The notes: a model not told the origin generated them from the sequence alone. DNA of 59,123 bases from Planotetraspora silvatica (GCF_016863315.1 NZ_BOOQ01000043.1:1-59123); one strand, 5' to 3'. Numbered from the stretch's first letter, positions 34,580-46,937 are shown. Translations and numbers: made by a program.

Positions 34580-35098
34580 ATGCCCAAGCCGATCCCCCTG
34601 CCGAGGCTCGCCTCCGTCCCCCCGGCGGACCCTCCGTACGACGACGAGCGCGGTCCCTACGCGGGCCCTCCAGCCACGTACGGCTCGCTCGCCCTGGCCC
34701 GCGAGCCCCATGTGCACGGGGGGCACGAGGAGAACGGGGAGAACGGCACGGCCGGTGCGCGTGGCGGACTCATCGTCGCCCCGAGGGGATCGGCGCCGGA
34801 CGAGCGGCGCCTGCGCGGCCTGGGGCAGGCGATGGCCGAGATCCTCTCCGGGCGCCGGCCGCCGGAGGCGGTCCAGAACCGGCTGTCGGAGCGGGCCTAC
34901 CGCGGGCTGGTCAGAGCGGGGAAGATGATCGACACTCAGCGGCCGCCGATGGTCGGACTGCCCCACGTGCAGCAGTCCGTCGAGGGGGTCGTCGAGATGT
35001 GCGTGCTCGTCCATTGCGGGGAACGCAGCCGTGTCCTGGCCCTCCGCCTCGAGCGCTTCGGCGTGCAGTGGCTGGTCACCGACTTCGAGACCGCCTGA
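34580..35098 (+). CDS. Rv3235-family protein
   Basis: 172 residues. A variable, Pro-rich N-terminus (MPKPIPLPRLASVPP) is followed by a conserved domain of about 100 residues ending in LHCGERSR-like VLVHCGERSRVLALRLERFGVQWLVTDFETA. The same type of protein sits near secA in Mycobacterium (Rv3235). The ATG at 34580 has AGGGAG 7 bases upstream. Function unknown. It converges on secA, separated by a strong bidirectional hairpin. Confidence 0.8.
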   Translation: MPKPIPLPRLASVPPADPPYDDERGPYAGPPATYGSLALAREPHVHGGHEENGENGTAGARGGLIVAPRGSAPDERRLRGLGQAMAEILSGRRPPEAVQNRLSERAYRGLVRAGKMIDTQRPPMVGLPHVQQSVEGVVEMCVLVHCGERSRVLALRLERFGVQWLVTDFETA

Positions 35099-35134
35099 AG
35101 TCTTCCGAGACTCGTGGAGATCGTCCGGGAACGA

Positions 35135-35169
35135 CGAACCCCCGCCGGGGCCTGCCCGGCGGGGGTTCG
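35135..35169. terminator. bidirectional terminator between Rv3235-like gene and secA
   Basis: CGAACCCCCGCCGGG and CCCGGCGGGGGTTCG form a perfect 15-bp stem with a 5-base loop. It lies between two convergent genes, so it can stop transcription from both sides, although the T-tracts are poor. Confidence 0.75.
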
Positions 35170-35179
35170 TCACACTGCG

Positions 35180-37981
<2,802 letters not shown>

Positions 37982-38195
37982 TTTCGTGAGCTCCTCGCAG
38001 GTCTACCTCGGGGATCGGCCGGGGTGTGAGGACGAGATACTTCCCCGTTGCCATCGTAGGCCGTTCCATCACCAGACACAGCCACCGGCAACCGGACGGA
38101 GCGGCGCGTCATCGGTCGCTTGCTTTCAACGGAAAAACGGCATCTCAGGTTCCCCCAATGTGCGGACCGAGACGTTCATCAGGTAGAAATCGGGT

Positions 38196-38459
38196 ATGGC
38201 AGAGAGCGCGCATCAAGGCAGCCACGGCGGAAGCGCCAAGTCCTGGCTGGCGGTCACCGTGATCCTGATCGGCTTCACGGTCGGCGGGGTGGCCCTCACC
38301 ATCGGTCCCGACTGGTTCCTCTTCTGGGTCGGCGCGGGAGTCGTCGCGATCGGCGGGCTGCTCGCCCTCGCCTTCGACATCTTCTCCGACGTGATCGTCG
38401 ACGCGCCCCGCGACATGCCGGCGCTGGAGCACCACTCGCCCTTCGAGCAACGGCACTGA
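38196..38459 (+). CDS. small two-helix membrane protein
   Basis: 87 residues with a His/Gly/Ser-rich N-terminus (MAESAHQGSHGGSAKSW) and two hydrophobic helices (about 18-36 and 41-62), then an acidic, histidine-containing tail. Such short proteins are common in actinobacteria; no function is known. It is divergent from secA (214-base gap). Confidence 0.75.
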   Translation: MAESAHQGSHGGSAKSWLAVTVILIGFTVGGVALTIGPDWFLFWVGAGVVAIGGLLALAFDIFSDVIVDAPRDMPALEHHSPFEQRH

Positions 38460-38471
38460 TCACCCGTCTCA

Positions 38472-38498
38472 AGCGGCCGAAACCGCTGTAGGGGTTTT
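38472..38498 (+). terminator. weak terminator after the two-helix gene
   Basis: AGCGG-CCGAAA-CCGCT forms a small hairpin followed by GTAGGGGTTTTGT. Confidence 0.45.
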
Positions 38499-38513
38499 GT
38501 CGGTCACACCATC

Positions 38514-38519
38514 TAGCAT
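38514..38519 (+). promoter_or_regulatory. -10 element of a leaderless transcript
   Basis: TAGCAT ends 8 bases before the GTG start of the YcaQ-family gene, which has no ribosome site. This is the usual spacing for actinobacterial leaderless mRNAs. Confidence 0.5.
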
Positions 38520-38527
38520 CTCCAGGT

Positions 38528-39769
38528 GTGACCGACCTGACCGCCGACGAGGCCCGCCGCATCATCCTGCGAGCCCAGGGCTTCCTCGGCGCCGGCTCGC
38601 GGACAGGCGGGGTGCCCGCCATGCTCCGGCGGGTGGGCGCCGTCCAGCTTGACACCATCTCCGTGCTCGCCCGCTCGCACGAGCTGATCGCCTACGCGAG
38701 GCTCGGCGCCGTCGGGCGGTCCGCGATCGAGCGGGCCTACTGGCACAACCCCGCGCGGGCCTTCGAATACTGGTGCCACGCCGCCTGCATCCTCCCGCTG
38801 GAGGACTGGCCCCTGTACGGCTTCCGCCGCCGGGCCTACCGTGATCGCCGGTTCCGCTGGCACGAGGTGCCGCCCATCGTCGACAAGGTCCTCGAGCAGG
38901 TCCGCGCCGACGGCCCCCTCACCACCGGCGACATCGGCGGCGCCCGAGTCGACCTGCGCGCCTCCGGCACGGCAGAGGCGGCCGGGTGGTGGGACTGGTC
39001 CGACACCAAGATCGCCATTGAGTTCCTGCTGGACATCGGCGAGGTCGTCTGCACCCGGCGGGTCGGCTGGCGGCGGGTGTACGACCTGGCCGAACGGGTG
39101 ATCCCCGAGGAGCTTCTCGCCGGCGACCTGCCCGACGCCGAGGGCGTGACGGGCCTCACCCGGATCGCCGGGCGTGCCCTCGGCGTGGCGACCCGGGCCG
39201 ACCTCGTCGACTTCACCCGAGTCAAGGGCAAGTACGCCGCGCTGCTGGACGACGCCCTGCTGAGCGGGGCCGCCGGCCTCGTGCCCGTGCACGTCGCGGG
39301 GTGGCCCTTACCGCGGGCCGGGCGCGGCGCGCCCGCCTCCTCCGCCGTCCCGAACGCCTGGGCCGACCCCGCCGCGCTGGAGTCCGAGCCGCGGGGCCGC
39401 CACCGCACGACGCTGCTGTCCCCGTTCGACTCGCTCATCTGGGAACGTGCGCGCGCCGAGCGGATCTTCGGGCTGAGCCACCGCCTGGAGGCCTACGTGC
39501 CGAAGGACAAGCGGATCCACGGCTACTTCGCGATGCCGGTGCTCGCCGGCGGCCGGATCATCGGCCGGGTCGACCCGGCGCGGGAGGGGACCACCCTGAT
39601 CGCCCGCCAGGTGGGATTCGAGCCGGGCGGCAGCCCCGCCAAGGCGGTCGCCGCGATGAGCGACGCCCTCTGGGAGGCGGCGAGTTGGGTGGGCTGCACG
39701 GACGTCCGAGTCGAGCGGGTGAGCTCACCCGCTCTCGAGGCGCCCCTGCGCGCCGAGCTGGCTAGGTGA
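38528..39769 (+). CDS. YcaQ/AlkZ-family DNA glycosylase-like protein
   Basis: 413 residues of the winged-helix DNA glycosylase family (formerly DUF1006) that unhooks interstrand crosslinks or removes bulky alkyl adducts. The catalytic segment is VQLDTISVLARSHELIAYARLG, where Gln-x-Asp matches the YcaQ subgroup. The central winged helices and C-terminal beta-barrel region (DSLIWERARAERIFG, EAYVPKDKRIHGYFAMPVL) are intact. It overlaps the response-regulator gene tail-to-tail by 8 bases. Confidence 0.87.
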   Translation: MTDLTADEARRIILRAQGFLGAGSRTGGVPAMLRRVGAVQLDTISVLARSHELIAYARLGAVGRSAIERAYWHNPARAFEYWCHAACILPLEDWPLYGFRRRAYRDRRFRWHEVPPIVDKVLEQVRADGPLTTGDIGGARVDLRASGTAEAAGWWDWSDTKIAIEFLLDIGEVVCTRRVGWRRVYDLAERVIPEELLAGDLPDAEGVTGLTRIAGRALGVATRADLVDFTRVKGKYAALLDDALLSGAAGLVPVHVAGWPLPRAGRGAPASSAVPNAWADPAALESEPRGRHRTTLLSPFDSLIWERARAERIFGLSHRLEAYVPKDKRIHGYFAMPVLAGGRIIGRVDPAREGTTLIARQVGFEPGGSPAKAVAAMSDALWEAASWVGCTDVRVERVSSPALEAPLRAELAR

Positions 39770-40463
39770 TCTCCAGGAGACGCTCGCGCACGGCGTAGAC
39801 GACCGCCTCCATGCGGGAGTGGAGCTGGAGCTTCTCGAGGATGTTGCGGACGTGGTTCTTCACCGTGTTCTCGGAGATGAACAGGTCCTTGGCGATCTCC
39901 CGGTTGTTCATGCCCTTGGCGACCAGCCGGAGGACCTCCATCTCCCGGTCGGTCAGCCGGGGCACCGGCAGTTGCGGCGGCCGCTCCGCCTCCTTGCGGC
40001 TCATGTTCGCGAACTCGCTGATCAGCTTGGCCGCCATCGCCGGGTTGATGAGCGACTGCCCCTCGTGCACGCCGCGCACCGCGTCGGGCACCTCGTCGAT
40101 CTGGACATCCTTGAGCAGGTAACCGGTGGCGCCCGCCTTGATCGCCTCGAAGAGGTCCTCCTCCTCGTCGCTGACCGTGAGCATGATGATCCGCGTGCTC
40201 GGCACGGACTCCTTGATGCTCCGGGTCGCCCCGATCCCGTCCTGCCGTGGCATCCGGACGTCCATCAGGACGACGTCGGGCAGGAGGCGGTCGGCCATGC
40301 CGACCGCCTCCTGCCCGTCGCTCGCCTCGCCGACCACCTCGATGTCCGGCTCCGCGGCCAGGGCCAGCTCCAGGCTGCGCCGAATCAGCGCATGATCGTC
40401 AACGATCATCACGCGGATCGGCTCACGACCGGATGCTCGGGCCGCCTCGTCGGGTCGGGTCAC
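39762..40463 (-). CDS. NarL/LuxR-family response regulator
   Basis: 233 residues. Receiver domain RVMIVDDHALIRRSLELAL with the phospho-acceptor Asp in VVLMDVRMPRQDG, and Lys in YLLKDVQ. LuxR-type helix-turn-helix at the C-terminus: LTDREMEVLRLVAKGMNNREIAKDLFISENTVKNHVRNILEKL. The GTG at 40463 has AAGGAGG 4 bases upstream. No sensor kinase gene is adjacent: an orphan regulator in this window. Confidence 0.92.
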   Translation of the reverse strand: MTRPDEAARASGREPIRVMIVDDHALIRRSLELALAAEPDIEVVGEASDGQEAVGMADRLLPDVVLMDVRMPRQDGIGATRSIKESVPSTRIIMLTVSDEEEDLFEAIKAGATGYLLKDVQIDEVPDAVRGVHEGQSLINPAMAAKLISEFANMSRKEAERPPQLPVPRLTDREMEVLRLVAKGMNNREIAKDLFISENTVKNHVRNILEKLQLHSRMEAVVYAVRERLLEIT

Positions 40464-40591
40464 GGAACCTCCTTGCGGGGGCCAAGGACGCTGGATCGCC
40501 ATCATTACACGGGTTTCGCGCTCAGTGCTGATCTTCGTCATGCCGGATGCGCAGATCCGTGGATTCCGCACGGGTGGTCTACGGGCGACGA

Positions 40592-41251
40592 CTAGCTCTC
40601 GATGAGCCTCAGCACGCCGTAGTCGTAGCCTCGCCGCCGGTAGACGACGCTGGGCTGGCCGCCTTCCTTGTCGCGGAACAGGTAGAAGTCATGGCCGACG
40701 AGCTCCATCTCCAGGAGCGCCTGCTCGATCGTCATGGGATCGGCCTCGTGGAACTTCTCACGAACGACGAGCGGCCCGTCGCCGTCCATCTCGATGGGAA
40801 CGACCGCCTCGGCGGGGCTGCGCCGCTCCTGCGCGTACTCGACCCGGGCCGGCGGCTCCGTCCGACTGAGTGCCTCGGCCGCTTCCAGTCCCCCTTCGCC
40901 CATGAAGGCCGTGATCTCGGCCAGCGACGGCGGGCAGTTCTTGCCATGGTGGATCTTGCGCCGGTCACCGAGCCTGCGGAGGCGCTCGACCAGCTTGCCG
41001 AGCGCGATGTCCAGTGCGGCGAATCGGTCATCCGCATCCGCTTCCGCGCGGATCGCCGGACCACGCGAGTGGATGGTCAGCTCCACGCGTTCTCTTTGTC
41101 CGCTGACGCGGTTGCCGGCCTCCTTGGAGACCTCGACATCCACGCGTATGAGCTTGTTGTTCAGTCGCTCGATCCTGGCCAGCTTGGTAGTTGCATGATC
41201 GCGGAATCGGTCACTCACTTGCGTGTGCCGTCCCTTGACGATGATGTCCAC
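40592..41251 (-). CDS. hpf: long-form ribosome hibernation promoting factor
   Basis: 219 residues. N-terminal RaiA-like domain (MDIIVKGRHTQVSDRFRDHATTKLARIERLN) that sits in the ribosome decoding region; C-terminal domain (ADPMTIEQALLEMELVGHDFYLFRDKEGGQPSVVYRRRGYDYGVLRL) that dimerises ribosomes into 100S particles. The GTG at 41251 has AAGGGG a few bases upstream. The order secA ... hpf, comF, lpqB matches Mycobacterium. Confidence 0.95.
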   Translation of the reverse strand: MDIIVKGRHTQVSDRFRDHATTKLARIERLNNKLIRVDVEVSKEAGNRVSGQRERVELTIHSRGPAIRAEADADDRFAALDIALGKLVERLRRLGDRRKIHHGKNCPPSLAEITAFMGEGGLEAAEALSRTEPPARVEYAQERRSPAEAVVPIEMDGDGPLVVREKFHEADPMTIEQALLEMELVGHDFYLFRDKEGGQPSVVYRRRGYDYGVLRLIES

Positions 41252-41878
41252 ACAAAGCCCCCCTTCGCATATCGACTGTGACTCTGCGGCACCCGTCCGT
41301 CCGACCTGGTCTTCGTCCCCACATCCGCCTGCTGAGGGGTTCGCAGCTCAGTTGCCACTACTGCCCTTCTCCTCTTGCGGGGGACATCTGGACCCCCGGG
41401 AAGGCAGGACTTACCTCTAAGCCGCACCGTGATCGGTCGACCAAGAGTCGCCTTACGTGGACCGTTTCGCCTGCGGCTGGCATCGGCTAGCCAGACCGAT
41501 CCCCTGACGGGGAGAGGCCCGGTGCAACCACGGACCCGGACGGGTGCCATGTCTGCACGCTAGTCCCTAGCGGCCCGAATGTCAGCCAGGAGATCCGCGA
41601 AACGATCACTGCCCGTGATGTCGTCACGGGCGGATGCGCCGCCGGTGATGATCACCGGATCGTTGGATCCCCGCGCGCGGCGCGCTCCTTCATCCCGGTG
41701 AGCTGGCTGGACCTCCTGGACGGGTCACACAGGTATGTCCTGGCGGTCAGCATGAGAATTGGCCAACCTTTACTCTCCGTTACAAAGAGAGACTTGACGG
41801 TCCCGGCGTGTCGCGGTTCGCTCCGGCCGTAAGCCGCCGGGCGGCACGGGGTGAGCGCACGGCCGTCCGGCGGACGGA
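41252..41878. other. long intergenic region between hpf and comF with palindromic hairpins
   Basis: 627 bases without a convincing gene. Visible structures: GGGGG-N9-CCCCC (about 41379-41397) in the hpf leader; GCCCGTGA-TGTCG-TCACGGGC (41611-41631); the perfect palindrome CCGGTGATGATCACCGG (41642-41658); and CTCTC-N9-GAGAG (41773-41791). The hairpins near 41611-41658 may end comF transcription; the rest is probably the hpf promoter and a leader of up to 300 bases. Confidence 0.5.
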
Positions 41879-42610
41879 TCAGCGCCGGGGCGCCGCCGTA
41901 CGACCGTTTCCTGACGGCCGCGTGGAGATCGCCGACCGCCGTGAGGTCGCGGCGACGGTGATCGCCAGAGCGGCGGGAGCGCCGGCGGCGCTGAGCGCCC
42001 GCGCGGCCTCGGCCAGCGTCGCGCCCGTCGTGACGATGTCGTCGACCAGCACGACGCGGGCGCCCCCGAGCGGGCCGAGGCCGCCGCCCATGACGCCGAA
42101 GGCTCCCGACAGGTTCTCGGCACGCTGGGCGGACCCGAGCCCGGCCTGGTCGGCCACCCGCCTCTCCTGCCTCAGCACCGGTGTCACGGTCGCCCGGAGG
42201 CCACGTTCACGCAGCCGGGCCGCGGCCGCGGAGGCGAGCGCCCGTACAGGGTCGTGCCCGCGCCTACGTGAGGCCGCTCGCGCGCTCGGGACCGGAACCA
42301 GTGCCAGTGGGCCCCTCCCCCCGACGGCGGCCGCCAGGGCCGCTACGGCCACGACGGCGAGGCTCGTCCCCAGCACCGGCGCGAGAGCCGTACGGCCGCG
42401 CTCCTTGTAGGCGAGCACCATGCGCCGGGCCGCGCCGTCGTAGCCCGTCGCCGACCAGCACGGCGGCAGACCGGGCGGCGCCGGCTCGGGAGAACGGGCG
42501 GCGGGGGCCCGGACCAGCTCCGCGGTACACGAACGGCACGCCATGGACCCCGCTTCGCCGCAACCGGCGCAGCGGGCGGGAAGGATCAGGTCGACGAGCG
42601 CCGCGAGCAC
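41879..42610 (-). CDS. comF: ComF-family phosphoribosyltransferase-like protein
   Basis: 243 residues. A zinc-ribbon start CAGCGEAGSMACRSC is followed by a phosphoribosyltransferase domain with the PRPP-binding VVLVDDIVTTGAT and the LVPVPSARAASRRRGHDPVRALA segment. Family members are linked to DNA uptake in naturally competent bacteria; in actinobacteria the role is unknown. GTG start; 72 bases downstream of lpqB. Confidence 0.85.
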   Translation of the reverse strand: MLAALVDLILPARCAGCGEAGSMACRSCTAELVRAPAARSPEPAPPGLPPCWSATGYDGAARRMVLAYKERGRTALAPVLGTSLAVVAVAALAAAVGGRGPLALVPVPSARAASRRRGHDPVRALASAAAARLRERGLRATVTPVLRQERRVADQAGLGSAQRAENLSGAFGVMGGGLGPLGGARVVLVDDIVTTGATLAEAARALSAAGAPAALAITVAATSRRSAISTRPSGNGRTAAPRR

Positions 42611-42682
42611 GGTGTCACCCTGCCACCCGCCACCGACAGACTCGACATCGTCCGGAGGCCCCGGCGACGGCCCGGACCACCC

Positions 42683-44485
42683 TCAGCCGAGGGGATAGAC
42701 CGGATCGGTGGCGCCGTCCTTCGCGATGACGCCCCAGGCCTTCTTGTCGACGTTGTAGGTGCGGACCTCGCCGTCGGAGCCTGCCAGCACGTGGTCGGGC
42801 GGCGCGCCGACGATGGATCCGATCTCTGCCTGCGCGTCTAGCTTGATCGCGGCATCGGGGACCTCCATGCCCTCCATGACCGACCACGTGGACAACTCCT
42901 GGCCGCCCTTTCCCTTGGAGAGCACGAGCAGACTCGCCGCGTCCTGCCAGGCGATGTCCGCGATGTCCTGGTCGGTGCGGGCATCGAGCCTCTGGACGTT
43001 GGTGATCGTGGCCTCGTCTCCGGTCCTGACGATCGTCCCGATCTCGACTGCTTCGCCGGTGGCGTCCTGAGTGATCGCCGCGACGCGGGCGCCGTCGCGG
43101 GACACGCGAAGCGCCAGGACGCGACTTTCCGCCAGTTCCTTGCCGATGACGGTGACGCGCCTGGCCTGGCCCGCGACCGCCCGCCAGATCCGCGTCTCGT
43201 GGTCGCCGACCCGCTCCGCCGTCCAGACGGCGCCGTATCGGTCCCATGACGGCGGAGTCAGGTCGTTGGTCTTGCCCTCGATCCATCGTTGCCACTGACC
43301 GCCGACCGCGGTGCTGGTCACCCAGATCCCCTCGTCGCCGACGAGCGCGGCGACCTGGGGCGGGTAGTCCACGGACACCGCCGGCTTGTCGAAGCTCACG
43401 CCCTGCGTGCCAGCCGCCCCGCCCACCGGCTCGCCGCCCTTCTCCTTCGCCCGGAACAGCTTCCCGTCCTGCATGTAGTACTGCTGCGGCTGGGACGGCA
43501 GCACGTTGGGATCGAACCTCGAGTAGTCCCGGGGGTTGAAGCGCAGACCCGTACCGCGGAAGGGCTCCCCGTCGACCCGGATCTCGACGGTCCTGCCCGT
43601 GACCAGGTCGCCCAGCGTCCACGTGAGCTGCGCCTTCATCGCGTCGATGCGGTCATCGGGGACCGACTCCACCGCGGACGTGAAGTCGACCACGACCGTG
43701 TCCCCCTCGACGGTGATCTGGTTGAGATCGGTCCCGTCGGGGAAGGCGCTGGTGACGGAGTCCCTTATCGAGGCCGTCGGACCGGCGAGCAGCCTGCGGA
43801 CCAGCGTCTCCGGCACACCGGTGCCGGGGTTGATCGGCACCCACACACGGTCGACGACGAGCCCCACCGCCTGGGTGGCCGGAGGGTAGTAGAGGTCGAT
43901 CTGCCGGTAGTCGCGCTTGAGGTCGTCGGTCGAGAGCAGGCGGGCGTCGGGCGGCGCCTCGATCCGCCACTGCGCACCGGTCCCCCTGGCCAGGGTGAAC
44001 TGCTGGGCGACCACCCCCGAGGCGGGGGTGTACCGCCCCTCGGAGTCGATGGTGGCGACCGCCGTGCCCTTGAGGGTGACCGTCGTGTCCTTGGCGTCTT
44101 TGAGATCCTGGCCCGACAGGCCCTCCGGCACGAGCTTGGTCTCGAAGACCGTCGTCTGCCGCCAGGGGTTCCACTTCTGGGCGGCCGTTTCCGTGAGGTA
44201 CTGCCGCGCGACGGCGAGCGACGGGTCGTCGAAACTGGCCATCGCCGCCTGGAACCCCTTGACGATGTCCTCAGGAGAGGCGTCCTTGCGGGGCGGCGTC
44301 GCGATCATGCGGACGTACGGCTGGTTGAGCGTGTCCCTGCTGTTGTCCTCTTCCGCGGCACGTGGGCTGCCGGTCGTGGGCACGACGGCGCACGCGTTGG
44401 CCGCCGCGACCACGACGAGGGCCATCGCCGCGAAGGCCGCGCCCCGGCCGCGCCGCCCTCGGAATCGGGTGCCGTCAGTCCACAT
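42683..44485 (-). CDS. lpqB: lipoprotein LpqB
   Basis: 600 residues. Signal peptide with lipobox ANAC (Cys32). A GerMN-type domain is recognisable in the middle (VPINPGTGVPETLVRRLLAGPT ... LNQITVEGDTVVVDFTSAV), followed by a beta-propeller-like C-terminal part. LpqB interacts with the sensor kinase MtrB and influences cell-wall and division signalling. The ATG at 44485 overlaps the mtrB stop by 11 bases, so the three genes mtrA-mtrB-lpqB are coupled. The longer open frame upstream is rejected. Confidence 0.92.
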   Translation of the reverse strand: MWTDGTRFRGRRGRGAAFAAMALVVVAAANACAVVPTTGSPRAAEEDNSRDTLNQPYVRMIATPPRKDASPEDIVKGFQAAMASFDDPSLAVARQYLTETAAQKWNPWRQTTVFETKLVPEGLSGQDLKDAKDTTVTLKGTAVATIDSEGRYTPASGVVAQQFTLARGTGAQWRIEAPPDARLLSTDDLKRDYRQIDLYYPPATQAVGLVVDRVWVPINPGTGVPETLVRRLLAGPTASIRDSVTSAFPDGTDLNQITVEGDTVVVDFTSAVESVPDDRIDAMKAQLTWTLGDLVTGRTVEIRVDGEPFRGTGLRFNPRDYSRFDPNVLPSQPQQYYMQDGKLFRAKEKGGEPVGGAAGTQGVSFDKPAVSVDYPPQVAALVGDEGIWVTSTAVGGQWQRWIEGKTNDLTPPSWDRYGAVWTAERVGDHETRIWRAVAGQARRVTVIGKELAESRVLALRVSRDGARVAAITQDATGEAVEIGTIVRTGDEATITNVQRLDARTDQDIADIAWQDAASLLVLSKGKGGQELSTWSVMEGMEVPDAAIKLDAQAEIGSIVGAPPDHVLAGSDGEVRTYNVDKKAWGVIAKDGATDPVYPLG

Positions 44486-46226
44486 CGAAACCGCCCGCGT
44501 CGGCGTTCTCGAGCGACCGCGCGCCGACCTCCGCGACTGCCGGGGACATGACCGGGGTGACATGACCGCGCCACGCGCGCCGGATCTCGACCTCGGGCGG
44601 CACCAGCGGGAGCGGGGAGCCGCGCAGGTCGGAGCCCGCCAGCCGCGGCAGCGACAACCGGAACTGCGTCCCCTCCCCCGGCGACCCCCAGGCCTGGAGC
44701 CATCCGCCGTGCAACATCGCGTCCTCACGGGAGATCGCCAGACCGAGTCCGGTGCCGCCGATCGTGCGCGCGCGTGACGGGTCGCCCCGCCAGAAGCGGT
44801 CGAAGACCAGGTTCTCCTCCCCCGGTTTCAGCCCGACGCCGTGATCGCGTACGGCCACGGCCACCGCGTCGCGGTCGGCTCCGAGAGTGACCACGATGTC
44901 CCTGCCCTCGCCGTGTTCGATGGCGTTGAACAGCAGGTTGCGCAGGATGCGCTCGACCCTGCGGCTGTCGACCTCGGCCATGCAGTGCTCGCTGGGAAGC
45001 CTGAGCTCGAACCTGGTGGCCTGCCGCTCGGCGAGCGCCTCGGAGTCGCCGACCGCGCGCAGGACGACGTCGCGCATGTCGACGGACTCGACGTCGAGAG
45101 TCGCCGCGCCCGCGTCGTACCTGCTGATCTCGAGCAGGTCGGCGAGCATCGACTCGAAACGCTCAAGTTGGTTCTGCATGAGCTCGGCCGACCGGGCGGC
45201 CGCCGGATCGAAGTCCTCCCTGCTCTCGTAGAGCAGGTCGGCGGCCATCCGCACGGTGGTCAGCGGGGTGCGCAGTTCGTGGGACACGTCGGAGACGAAC
45301 TGCCGCTGGACCTGCGACAACTCCTCAAGCTGATGGATCTTCACGGCCAGGTTGGACGCCATCTCGTTGAAGGACGTGGCCAGCCGTGCGAGGTCGTCTT
45401 CTCCCCGGACCTTGAGCCGCTCCTCCAGCCGTCCGGCCGCGAGGCGCTCCGCCGCCTGGCGGGCGAGCCGTACCGGGGTGACCACCTGGCGGGTGACCAG
45501 GTAGGCGATCGCGGCGAGGAGCAGGACGAGCGCGACACCCACGCCGATCAGCACCCGCTGCACCGCGAGCAGCGTCGTCTCCTCCGCGTCGAGCGGGAAC
45601 AGGTGGTAGATCTCGTAGGTGCCGTTGACCCTGCCCCCGATGGCGAGGCCGCTCTCGGGCGACTTCGTCCCCAGATAGCGCAAGGTCACCGACTGGGTGA
45701 AGAGGACGCCCTCCTCGCTGCCCTGGACCTTGAGCCGCAACCTCGCGGGGATGCTCGTGTAATCGATCTTCCCTGAGGCCCGTCCGTCGCCGATGCCGCC
45801 CTCGTTGAAGACGACCACGTCGTAGCGGCCGCCGGATCTCTCCGTGAGGGCCGAGACGGCGGCGTCGACCGGATTGGCGGCCTGGCCGCCCGACCCGCCC
45901 TCCGGAGACGCGTCGGCCACCTCGGCGGACTGGGGAGCCAGGTATCCGCTCGCCGTGGCGATGTTGGCCCGCGACTCCTCGACCGCCGCCAGTTCGCGGC
46001 TCTTGAGGACAGACGTCGCGATCGACTGCATGAGGAACACGCCGAGCACCGCCACCACGGCCATCGAGATGACCAGCGTGCTCGTGACCACCCTCAACTG
46101 GAGCGAGCGCCGCCAGACGCGCCGCACCCTCCCGGCGGCACGCCGGGCGCGCCTGCGGACCCCCCGCGCTATCTGGCGCAGGGTCCTGCGGCGAGGCTTC
46201 TTCTTCGCCGGGGCCGGGGCGGGCAT
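44475..46226 (-). CDS. mtrB: sensor histidine kinase MtrB
   Basis: 583 residues. Basic N-terminus, first membrane helix LRVVTSTLVISMAVVAVLGVFLM, an extracytoplasmic domain of about 170 residues, second helix VLIGVGVALVLLLAAIAYLV, HAMP domain, then the H-box FVSDVSHELRTPLTTVRMAADLL and ATPase motifs (NLLFNAIEHGEG, RDHGVGL, GGTGLGLAISRE). Pairs with MtrA to control cell-wall metabolism, division and osmotic response. It begins 16 bases after mtrA. Confidence 0.95.
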   Translation of the reverse strand: MPAPAPAKKKPRRRTLRQIARGVRRRARRAAGRVRRVWRRSLQLRVVTSTLVISMAVVAVLGVFLMQSIATSVLKSRELAAVEESRANIATASGYLAPQSAEVADASPEGGSGGQAANPVDAAVSALTERSGGRYDVVVFNEGGIGDGRASGKIDYTSIPARLRLKVQGSEEGVLFTQSVTLRYLGTKSPESGLAIGGRVNGTYEIYHLFPLDAEETTLLAVQRVLIGVGVALVLLLAAIAYLVTRQVVTPVRLARQAAERLAAGRLEERLKVRGEDDLARLATSFNEMASNLAVKIHQLEELSQVQRQFVSDVSHELRTPLTTVRMAADLLYESREDFDPAAARSAELMQNQLERFESMLADLLEISRYDAGAATLDVESVDMRDVVLRAVGDSEALAERQATRFELRLPSEHCMAEVDSRRVERILRNLLFNAIEHGEGRDIVVTLGADRDAVAVAVRDHGVGLKPGEENLVFDRFWRGDPSRARTIGGTGLGLAISREDAMLHGGWLQAWGSPGEGTQFRLSLPRLAGSDLRGSPLPLVPPEVEIRRAWRGHVTPVMSPAVAEVGARSLENADAGGFDVD

Positions 46227-46242
46227 CGTCGGAGCCCGGACG

Positions 46243-46920
46243 TCAGGCCGGTCCGGCCTTGTAGCCCACGCCGCGGACCGTCACCACGATCTCGGGGTGC
46301 TCGGGGTCCTTCTCGATCTTGGCGCGGAGCCGCTGGACATGCACGTTGACCAGCCGGGTGTCGGCGGCGTGCCGGTAGCCCCAGACCTGCTCGAGGAGCA
46401 CCTCGCGGGTGAACACCTGGCGCGGCTTGCGGGCCAGCGCGACCAGGAGGTCGAACTCGAGCGGCGTGAGGTTGATCGTCTCGTCGGCCCGCTTCACCGA
46501 GTGGCCGGCGACGTCGATGGTGATGTCGCCGATCTGGAGGATCTCGGGCGTCGGCTCGTCCGTACGGCGAAGCCGCGCGCGGACACGGGCGACGAGTTCC
46601 TTGGGCTTGAACGGCTTGACGATGTAGTCGTCGGCGCCCGACTCCAGACCGAGCACCACGTCGATGGTGTCGCTCTTCGCGGTCAGCATGACGATCGGCA
46701 CACCGGACTCGGCGCGGATCCTGCGGCACACGTCGATGCCGTCGGCGCCGGGCAGCATGAGGTCGAGGAGCACCAGGTCGGGCCTGGTGTCACGGAACGC
46801 GTCAAGCGCCTTGTCGCCGTCCGCGACGAACGACGGCTCGAACCCCTCCCCGCGCAAGACGATGCCGAGCATCTCGGCGAGAGCGGCGTCGTCGTCGACG
46901 ACCAGCACACGACCTTTCAT
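46243..46920 (-). CDS. mtrA: response regulator MtrA
   Basis: 225 residues of the OmpR/PhoB class. Receiver: VLVVDDDAALAEMLGIVL, phospho-acceptor in LVLLDLMLPGADGIDVC, Lys in IVKPFKPKELVARV. Winged helix with VWGYRHAADTRLVNVHVQRLRAKIEKDPEHPEIVVTVRGVGYKAG. The ATG has GAGGGG just upstream. It heads the mtrA-mtrB-lpqB operon. Confidence 0.96.
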   Translation of the reverse strand: MKGRVLVVDDDAALAEMLGIVLRGEGFEPSFVADGDKALDAFRDTRPDLVLLDLMLPGADGIDVCRRIRAESGVPIVMLTAKSDTIDVVLGLESGADDYIVKPFKPKELVARVRARLRRTDEPTPEILQIGDITIDVAGHSVKRADETINLTPLEFDLLVALARKPRQVFTREVLLEQVWGYRHAADTRLVNVHVQRLRAKIEKDPEHPEIVVTVRGVGYKAGPA

Positions 46921-46937
46921 GGCCCCTCATTCGTTCT

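Noticed and set aside
41215-41550. A 111-codon open frame upstream of and overlapping hpf
   Set aside because: No similarity, no ribosome site, Arg-rich composition; more likely part of the hpf leader.
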